From assembly GCA_016783355.1 (NCBI GenBank), contig JADHWR010000014.1, positions 1 through 21,565 on the forward strand: a stretch of DNA of 21,565 nucleotides. Reading direction: 5' to 3'. The notes under the pieces were generated by a model. That model saw nothing but the letters and a program-made list of their open reading frames with translations. It did no database searches and was not told the DNA's origin. Position numbers and translations under genes: made by a program. Source of the DNA: Candidatus Omnitrophota bacterium (GTDB lineage: Bacteria; Omnitrophota; Gorgyraeia; Gygaellales; JAHJCI01). This document shows positions 11,309 to 17,192 of the stretch, in pieces (the first letter of the stretch is position 1; each line of letters starts with the position of its first letter).

Positions 11309-12835
11309 CTAGCGAATCTTGAACCAAAAGTGCTTTTTATTGATAATAATCTCCCTTTCGTTTAGCCGATGACAAAGATAATCTAAATCTCTCAAATAGG
11401 CAAAATCAGAGGGAGAAGTAAATTCCACCACATTAAAATCTTTTTCTTCTTTAATCTCATAAGATAGATTGTAAATTCGCTCTTCCATCGTCGCAAAATT
11501 GACATCCTCATAGTCTACAGGTAAAAAATAGCGGCGAATATAGGCATCGAGAAATCCTAAATAATCTAACCCTGAAGGCAGGGCTTCTAAGAACATCTTA
11601 CGTGCACCAGCGGTATAGGTAAAAAGTTCGATTTTACGGCTGAAGTCGCCGAAACACTCTTCTAAATTTGGCCAGGCAGAAAGGTAATAATTAACTATTT
11701 CGGTTAAACTAAACTGCGATGATTCAAGATTAGTACAAATAATTAAACAGACCTTCTCTTCTAATTTCCTTTTTAAAAGGCAAGCTCTAAGTTTAAGTTC
11801 CCGATTTAGTTTTGGTTGTGCTAATTTAATCTCGCCTTCTGCTAAATAAAAATCCAGCTTTAACGGCGCGAAAGTATAAGGTTGAAATTGCTCTGTTGCC
11901 TTTATCTTGCGGCCGCGCATAAACTGCCACGGCCATAATCCAAAGATAAGGCCTCTTTGCTCTACGGGGCTTGTAATTATTGAAGAGAAAACCTCCTTTG
12001 CTCCACTGCCCAAAACAGTTAATTTTTCCATCTTTCTTTGCGCAGTCTGCCAACAGCCTAAGAAATCAAAAAATTCTTCCGGAAGCACGTCATAGCCCGG
12101 TGCAGTAAAAAGTAGCAGAGGATAATTTTGATGGAAACATTTATTTATATAATTATTTAACCTGCTTAATGCTTGTGCAAAATCAACGGGAACGCCCATA
12201 CCTGACCAAAGGGTATGGAACTGCGCATCTAAATAAAATTTCTTGCCTTCCTCGCCTTCAGCAAAGCAAATCTCTAAGATTAGACCTTCGTTGAATAACT
12301 CATTTACCTCGCTGCCCACCAAACTCTGTGCTGCCTTGAGGATAATATTTTCTACTTCTTTCCCTACTTCCTCTGCAGGCCTCTCAGGAATCTTTGTAGG
12401 AGCAGGAGCTTCTTCAGGAGGCTTTTTCGGAGCTTCTTTAGGGGTTTCTTTAGGGGCCTCTTTGGCCATAATCTTCTCAAGTATCTTCTCGGCGGCCTTC
12501 TCAGAAACCTTTTCTTCGGGAATCTTTACCTTAGGAGGCAACTCAACCTTACGAATCTCCTCAGGTTTCTCCTTAATGACTCTCTCTTTAAAAATCTTCT
12601 CTTTAGGTGCCTCTTCGAGAACAGTCCTTCGCCTTCTTTTCTTTCTTTTTCTTCCCACCTGGCCGCTTAATCCTAAGCCCTTCAGCAGCCAATTAATCCT
12701 GGACTTACCTAACTTGAGCTGGAATCTTTCCATAATTAAAGCACTCAGGCCCCGGCAAGACAAATCAGGGCTACTTTTCTTCTGCTCTAAAATAAAATCC
12801 TTAACCTCTGGCTTTAATTTATGTATTATCCCCAT
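11309..12835 (-). CDS. HTH protein with charged linker and possible transposase-derived C-terminal domain
   Basis: 508 residues, no firm family. Residues 1-60 look like a homeodomain-like helix-turn-helix of transposase type (LSCRGLSALIMERF, KSRINWLLKGLGLSG), followed by a basic patch (GRKRKKRRRR). Residues about 70-165 are a Lys/Glu/Pro low-complexity linker (EAPKETPKEAPKKPPEEAPA). The C-terminal 340 residues contain KFYLDAQFHTLW, and VCLIICTNLE followed by LTEIVNYYLSAWPNLEECFG. The latter resembles the end of DDE transposases (TNxE ... YxxxWxxE). A third catalytic acid is not certain, no terminal inverted repeats flank it, and it has its own promoter, so I favour a domesticated, host-serving protein over an active element. 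It sits just upstream of the pilus promoter. Confidence 0.55.
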   Translation of the reverse strand: MGIIHKLKPEVKDFILEQKKSSPDLSCRGLSALIMERFQLKLGKSRINWLLKGLGLSGQVGRKRKKRRRRTVLEEAPKEKIFKERVIKEKPEEIRKVELPPKVKIPEEKVSEKAAEKILEKIMAKEAPKETPKEAPKKPPEEAPAPTKIPERPAEEVGKEVENIILKAAQSLVGSEVNELFNEGLILEICFAEGEEGKKFYLDAQFHTLWSGMGVPVDFAQALSRLNNYINKCFHQNYPLLLFTAPGYDVLPEEFFDFLGCWQTAQRKMEKLTVLGSGAKEVFSSIITSPVEQRGLIFGLWPWQFMRGRKIKATEQFQPYTFAPLKLDFYLAEGEIKLAQPKLNRELKLRACLLKRKLEEKVCLIICTNLESSQFSLTEIVNYYLSAWPNLEECFGDFSRKIELFTYTAGARKMFLEALPSGLDYLGFLDAYIRRYFLPVDYEDVNFATMEERIYNLSYEIKEEKDFNVVEFTSPSDFAYLRDLDYLCHRLNEREIIINKKHFWFKIR

Positions 12836-12859
12836 ATTAATTCAGAGTGGACATTTTCA

Positions 12860-12888
12860 AATATAGCACATAAATCCATAATCGTCAA
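12860..12888 (-). promoter_or_regulatory. Promoter of the 508-residue HTH protein
   Basis: TTGACG (12883-12888), a 17-base spacer and TATATT (12860-12865). The ATG at 12835 lies less than 20 bases past the predicted start, with no clear ribosome site, so the transcript is nearly leaderless. Confidence 0.65.
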
Positions 12889-12910
12889 TATGCCTAAAGA
12901 ATATCCCTAA

Positions 12911-13252
12911 TTAAAAAGACAAAAGGTCGCCTTTGACTGTCTGGGTCCTAATGATTGTATTGGCTGGAAGTTCAATGACAAGCTTAGCTTGCCAGTGTAA
13001 TGGCGTAATGCGCCAAGGCGGGAGATTGGAATGAAGGCTAACAACCTTGAATTTTGCATCAAGAAAGACAATATCAATGGGAAAGCGCATAAAAAAGGTA
13101 TGAATCTGCTGACAGGGAGTAATTATTAAGGCTTCGCCTGATTCAAGTTCTTTACGTCCAAGTAATCCCCGAATTCGTTTAAAAAAGGAATCGGCAACTA
13201 ATACCTTACCTGCTAACTCAGAATTCTTATTCAGATTAACTATCTTCTTCAT
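12911..13252 (-). CDS. DUF192 family protein
   Basis: 113 residues covering the DUF192 (COG1430) domain: FFKRIRGLLGRKEL, then EALIITPCQQIHTFFMRFPI and DIVFLDAKFKVVSL, with a beta-rich C-terminus (KLVIELPANTI). The family is widespread and its biochemical function is unknown. Unlike many members there is no signal peptide, so it is probably cytoplasmic. A TATAAT lies about 20 bases upstream of ATG 13252, but no convincing -35 box is present. Confidence 0.85.
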   Translation of the reverse strand: MKKIVNLNKNSELAGKVLVADSFFKRIRGLLGRKELESGEALIITPCQQIHTFFMRFPIDIVFLDAKFKVVSLHSNLPPWRITPLHWQAKLVIELPANTIIRTQTVKGDLLSF

Positions 13253-13284
13253 AGAGTCTGAGAGACATTATAAACACTGTAGGC

Positions 13285-13671
13285 TTATTTTATCTTTTGG
13301 CTATGTTCTTTCAACCATTCGGCTATAGACTTCTCTTTTCTTATCTTCTTGGTTATTTCTATAACAAATTTATACTTTTCCTCCACAGATGCCTTTATTT
13401 CATATCTGTTGATGTTCAAAAAGAGCCTCATAGCCATATAGCCGGTGCGCTTATTTCCATCGACGAAGGAATGATTGCAAACAAGAGAATGTCCAAGGGC
13501 AGCTGTCTTTGAGAAAATATCAGGATAAAGGTCTTCTCCTCCAAAGGTAGCCTGAGGTCTGGCTACAGCAGACTCAAGTAGCCCGATATCTCTTATTCCT
13601 TTTGATCCCCCTATTTGCTCTATCATCTCATTGTGAATGGCCAAGACCTGATTTATATTGAGATAATTCAT
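13285..13671 (-). CDS. doc: Doc-type toxin (Fic fold, death-on-curing family)
   Basis: 128 residues. The Fic/Doc catalytic motif is H67-S-F-V-D-G-N-K-R-T-G77, a close match to the Doc form HPFxDANKRTA. The preceding SKGIRDIGLLESAVARPQ and LYPDIFSKTAALGHSLV are family hallmarks. Doc kinases phosphorylate elongation factor Tu. The Gly in DGNKRTG, where Doc has Ala, is more like AMP-transferring Fic enzymes, so the activity could be either; Doc is more likely from size and partner. ATG 13671 overlaps the antitoxin stop (ATGA), giving translational coupling. Confidence 0.87.
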   Translation of the reverse strand: MNYLNINQVLAIHNEMIEQIGGSKGIRDIGLLESAVARPQATFGGEDLYPDIFSKTAALGHSLVCNHSFVDGNKRTGYMAMRLFLNINRYEIKASVEEKYKFVIEITKKIRKEKSIAEWLKEHSQKIK

Positions 13672-13892
13672 GAGCCGGCGAGTCTCTTAAGAAGTTCTTT
13701 GTCCTCTTTAACCTTCTTTTTTACAAGACTAAGGAAGTTCAGAGAGACGGCTTTCTTGCTTAACTCTTCAATGAGTATGTCTACAGCTTGCCTGACCAAA
13801 ACAGCTTGAGGAATATGGGTCTTTTCAGAAATGTCTCTTAGGGCTTCTACCTGGTCTGACGTAAGTTTGGTGGAATATTGAACTGTTGACAT
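13668..13892 (-). CDS. Ribbon-helix-helix antitoxin of the Doc module
   Basis: 74 residues from ATG 13892, chosen because GGAGG lies eight bases upstream; an earlier in-frame ATG at 13940 would lie before the promoter's -10 box. MSTVQYSTKLTSDQVEALRD is the RHH beta strand and first helix; HIPQAVLVRQAVDILIEEL is the second helix. The Lys/Leu-rich tail (KKKVKEDKELLKRLAGS) is the likely toxin-binding part. RHH partners for Doc-like toxins are less common than Phd but known. Confidence 0.8.
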   Translation of the reverse strand: MSTVQYSTKLTSDQVEALRDISEKTHIPQAVLVRQAVDILIEELSKKAVSLNFLSLVKKKVKEDKELLKRLAGS

Positions 13893-13911
13893 TGTTATCA
13901 CCTCCATAACA

Positions 13912-13940
13912 AGTATACACGACAAGTATTGTCTTGTCAA
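13912..13940 (-). promoter_or_regulatory. Promoter and operator of the RHH/Doc operon
   Basis: TTGACA (13935-13940), a 17-base spacer and TATACT (13912-13917). The inverted repeat GACAAG/CTTGTC (13921-13938) sits between and over the -35 region, as expected for an RHH repressor site. Confidence 0.75.
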
Positions 13941-14012
13941 GTCTTTTGAAAAATGGAGTCAAATTTCAACATTTAACACTCTCTCTATCTTACTTATTTG
14001 TGAATCTAACCC

Positions 14013-14537
14013 TTATTCCTGTTTCTGGAGTGTCTCTGAGATTTTATCAAAATATTCTCTTTCGAGAACCCCTGTGGAGCCCATAGAAAAATAACCGGGA
14101 GGAGAAAAAAACGAAAGCAAGAAAAAACCAGGCCGGCCAATAGCAGTTATTTTCGTATTTATGATTACCTGCGTATAATCTTCATCTTCTTCATTGACAA
14201 TAATCTTTAATGTTGCCGTAGCCTGGCTCCAGCCCATTCCTGAAGGAGCTAAAGCAACCTCCTTGACTCTCCGGCCAGGGAGGGATTTTTGCAATATGAG
14301 AAAGCTGCTGTCTGTTTCTTCTTGCGCACCAAAAGTTAGCCCTGGTTCACTAATTGAACTCGTTAATATTGTCCAGATTTCATCAAAGGAGGCTTCAAAA
14401 ATCCTGCTTTTCTCAAAATGCTGTTGCGCCTTAGGCACAGTAGCGCAGCCAATTAATAAAGAAATAACAAAACAAATTAAAAAAATTCCTAAACCCCTCT
14501 TTATATTCCTTCTATCTTTGGTTATTCCCTTTTTCAT
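14013..14537 (-). CDS. Lipoprotein, paralogous to the N-terminal domain of the HEAT protein
   Basis: 174 residues from ATG 14537 (GGAAGAGAG upstream; longer starts are less plausible). A lipobox FVISLLIGC gives lipidated Cys31. The mature domain shares blocks with the upstream gene product: FEKSRIFEASFDEIW against FEKSRIFEVPLDTLW, and MGSTGVLEREYFDKI against MGSKGVIEKEYLEST. It lacks the HEAT repeats. Start overlaps the upstream stop by 26 bases. It is the last gene of the run that begins with the M48 protease or earlier. Function unknown. Confidence 0.75.
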   Translation of the reverse strand: MKKGITKDRRNIKRGLGIFLICFVISLLIGCATVPKAQQHFEKSRIFEASFDEIWTILTSSISEPGLTFGAQEETDSSFLILQKSLPGRRVKEVALAPSGMGWSQATATLKIIVNEEDEDYTQVIINTKITAIGRPGFFLLSFFSPPGYFSMGSTGVLEREYFDKISETLQKQE

Positions 14538-16212
14538 TTTCTCTCTTCCACCATTTTTGCCAACGCGAATAACTCTCGCCAAAATCCTCATTCGTTATTT
14601 TCCTTAAAGCGTCTTTTGCCTCATAATGCAAATTGTACAAAGTAATACTACCTCTTTTTCTCTTTTGCTTCTTGCGCAAGCACTCAATCAAAGGTCCTAC
14701 AGCGCGCCTATCCTTGATTTCACCTAATGCCCGTGCAGCAGCAGCCTGAAGCTCGGTTCTTTCATCACTCAAGCAAACAACCAGAGGCTCTACTGCCAAT
14801 TCCCCAATACGGCTTAATGTAATTGCAGCGCTCCAAATAACTGCGTGCCTACCTGAAACCTTTTCAAACTCCTTTAATTTGGCAGGGTTTTTTAAGTCCA
14901 CCTCTGAAATGAGTAAGCGATCTTTATTACTAAGAATAAAATTGCATTCTCTCTCCATAATCTCAATTAAGGCCTCTACAGCACGAGGTTCTTTAAACTC
15001 ACCTAATATTCCCGCAGTATAGTTTCGCACATTCCAATCTTCCTCTTTCAGGCAACCTATTATTGGTTCTAATGCCGGCTTGCCAAATTCACTTAATGCT
15101 GAAATAATAACTTTTTTGCGCACAGCTGATTTTTCATCTTCTAAGGCAGATACCAGTGGCTTAAGCGCACGATTATCTCCTATCTGGCCCAAGGCATAGG
15201 CACTTTCTATGCGCACCTTAGAATCTTCATCCTTTAAGGCAGTAATTAACGGCTCAACTGCCTGACTGTCGCCTATCTTAGCCAGTGCACAAGCAGTATT
15301 CTTGCGCACCAAAGGAGCCTCATCTTCTAAAAGAGGAATTAATGACTCAACCGCAGAGGAATTGCCAAGATTACCTAAAACCAAAGCAGCATTTGCGCGA
15401 ATATAGATATTATCGTCATCTAAGCAGGTTATCATTGATTCTAAAACAGGCTCGCCCATTTTACTTAAAGCCAAAACTGCCTCCCTGCGCACGCGGCTGT
15501 CTTTATCATTCAGGCAAATAATTAAATACTTTATCGCCTGAGTATCGCCGAGTTTCCCTAATTTTAAAACAGCTCTTTGCCGCCTCTTGGCATCTTTATC
15601 TTTTAATTGCTCAATTAACTCTTCAGGCTTAACTTCCTCTTTTAACCACGCGTAAGTTTTACCGATAGGAATTAAAGAACAAGTGCTCTCCAGATACTCT
15701 TTTTCAATAACTCCTTTTGAACCCATTTCTACATATGCGCCTTTAGCAAATATTGACCATGGTAAAGGCCAAAAAGATAAATAACGCTCCCACCATCTCC
15801 AGCCAAAGCCGTAAATCTTCTCAGTCTCTACCATTACTTCAGTATGCTGTTCATCCTTTGCTTTTATTTGCAGTGCAATAACCGCATATAAATAATCCCA
15901 GCTTCCTATCCCCGGAGGCACTATGGCAATTTCATTAAGCCTCTGGGGAGTTATTGATTCATTTACACAAATAAAACCATAATCCCTTTCCTTTGAAATC
16001 GACACAATCTCTTTGCCGCCGGCATTAATTGTCTGAATTACCTCTGGCCAAAGCGTATCAAGGGGTACCTCAAAAATCCTGCTTTTCTCAAAGGGCTTTT
16101 CGTATTTAAGGGTCGAGATATCAACTGGTTTATAAAGAGCAGCTACACAGCCATTTAATAAAAATACGCTCAAAGAGATTAAAAAGACTTTAATTACTCT
16201 TTTATTGGCCAT
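14512..16212 (-). CDS. HEAT-repeat lipoprotein
   Basis: 566 residues. Lipobox SVFLLNGC gives lipidated Cys22. Residues about 35-185 are a domain shared with the next gene. From about 195 on come roughly ten HEAT/PBS-lyase type repeats, for example DSRVRREAVLALSKMGEP, NIYIRANAALVLGNLGNSSA and DSKVRIESAYALGQIGDNRA, broken by an insert near 425-450. HEAT arrays are protein-binding scaffolds, so this is probably a membrane-anchored scaffold in the envelope. It overlaps the M48 gene by 11 bases and the next gene by 26, which argues for one operon. Confidence 0.82.
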   Translation of the reverse strand: MANKRVIKVFLISLSVFLLNGCVAALYKPVDISTLKYEKPFEKSRIFEVPLDTLWPEVIQTINAGGKEIVSISKERDYGFICVNESITPQRLNEIAIVPPGIGSWDYLYAVIALQIKAKDEQHTEVMVETEKIYGFGWRWWERYLSFWPLPWSIFAKGAYVEMGSKGVIEKEYLESTCSLIPIGKTYAWLKEEVKPEELIEQLKDKDAKRRQRAVLKLGKLGDTQAIKYLIICLNDKDSRVRREAVLALSKMGEPVLESMITCLDDDNIYIRANAALVLGNLGNSSAVESLIPLLEDEAPLVRKNTACALAKIGDSQAVEPLITALKDEDSKVRIESAYALGQIGDNRALKPLVSALEDEKSAVRKKVIISALSEFGKPALEPIIGCLKEEDWNVRNYTAGILGEFKEPRAVEALIEIMERECNFILSNKDRLLISEVDLKNPAKLKEFEKVSGRHAVIWSAAITLSRIGELAVEPLVVCLSDERTELQAAAARALGEIKDRRAVGPLIECLRKKQKRKRGSITLYNLHYEAKDALRKITNEDFGESYSRWQKWWKRENEKGNNQR

Positions 16213-17020
16213 TTATTTCCCCTCTTAAATATTCTGTTTGTCTTTTTATATTCTCTGCCCTTACTTCTAAGGCTGGATGGGAGCTAAGCAATATAAAAGT
16301 AGACTTCCTTCCTTTTTGTTTTGCTTGTTCCTCCATTTTCTCCAGTAACTCAATCATTGCCAAGGGATTATACCCGGCTTTTATTGCATATTTTACACCC
16401 AGGGAATCTGCTTGCAATTCATCTTTTCTGCTATAGCCCTGGATAGAGATAACCGCAACAAAGGCTGCCAAATCTGAGGTTATATCCCCTAGTCCAGTAT
16501 CTCCTGTATAAAAAGCAGAGCTGATTTTAGCAAGCAATGAAAAGACTGATAAAGTGGTCTTTGTTCTTTCTATGGCATAAAACTGCTTTATTGAATGCCG
16601 CGCGCAGATATGCCCAACCTCATGCGCCAAAACAGCCGCTAACTCGTCCTTGCTTTTCATCATATCCAAAAGGCTTGTGGTAATATAAACATATCCTCCG
16701 GGTCCAGCAAAGGCATTTACCTCTTTAGAATTAAGCACCCTTAAATTAAATTCCAAATTATCTCTATCGCAATTTTTAACTATTTTATAAAATATCTCCT
16801 CGAGTTCAGCCTGAAATCCAAAGTTTTCCAAAACAGCAAATTCATTGCGGATAAAGGCATCAACATAATGCCCGAACTTCTTCTCATCTTCTACAGAAAG
16901 TAATTGTTGCTCACGAAGGGTATTTGCCTTTAGATACTCTCTTTTGCCAACAGTGGCACAACCGGTTAGAGTTAAACTAAAGAGAAAAACCAAGGCTATT
17001 TTATATAATTTATTTCTCAT
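16202..17020 (-). CDS. M48-family metalloprotease lipoprotein
   Basis: 272 residues. Lipobox LTLTGC (Cys21). The zinc site is H133-E-V-G-H137 with Glu201 in KDELQADSLG as third ligand, the pattern of BepA/LoiP-like peptidases. NAFAGPGGYVYITTSLLDM upstream of the motif and SSHPALEVRAENI at the C-terminus are family features. Such enzymes degrade misfolded outer-membrane proteins, fitting the neighbouring barrel gene. ATG 17020 has no ribosome site, and a palindromic element lies just 18 bases upstream. Confidence 0.88.
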   Translation of the reverse strand: MRNKLYKIALVFLFSLTLTGCATVGKREYLKANTLREQQLLSVEDEKKFGHYVDAFIRNEFAVLENFGFQAELEEIFYKIVKNCDRDNLEFNLRVLNSKEVNAFAGPGGYVYITTSLLDMMKSKDELAAVLAHEVGHICARHSIKQFYAIERTKTTLSVFSLLAKISSAFYTGDTGLGDITSDLAAFVAVISIQGYSRKDELQADSLGVKYAIKAGYNPLAMIELLEKMEEQAKQKGRKSTFILLSSHPALEVRAENIKRQTEYLRGEINGQ

Positions 17021-17037
17021 TCGACGAAAAATCTGTG

Positions 17038-17146
17038 TCCCGAATGTAGTATCTCATCGGAGTGTATCTTTCCCGATGGAAGTATTTCTTCGAAGTATCT
17101 CTTCGGGATCCCGAAGAGATACTTCCTTGAGTAACTTCATTCGGGA
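17038..17146. repeat. MITE-like palindromic element, 109 bp
   Basis: Ends are imperfect 18-bp inverted repeats (17038-17055 and 17129-17146, about 15 of 18 matching, beginning TCCCGAATG). Inside is a perfect 34-bp palindrome at 17092-17125. The left half is built from four degenerate copies of a GAAGTATCTCTTCGGGA-like unit. There is no coding potential. Confidence 0.7.
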
Positions 17147-17151
17147 TAATC

Positions 17152-17192
17152 AGAGGTCGCTAAAGAATTTTAGGAGTTTTTTAGCGACCTCT
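17152..17192. terminator. Perfect 13-bp hairpin after the M1/barrel gene
   Basis: AGAGGTCGCTAAA (17152-17164) and its exact complement (17180-17192) flank a 15-base loop. It touches the stop codon of the M1/barrel gene. There is no strong T run on the minus strand, so it may be a weak terminator, an mRNA 3'-end stabiliser or another mobile palindrome. Confidence 0.5.

Noticed and set aside
12243..12866. Plus-strand frame of 207 codons
   Set aside because: It is the complement of the Lys/Glu/Pro-rich linker of the 508-residue protein (Ser/Gly/Phe-rich shadow), with no start signal.
13893..13940. Longer RHH antitoxin starting at 13940
   Set aside because: That start lies upstream of the predicted -10 box; ATG 13892 follows GGAGG and begins at the RHH strand.
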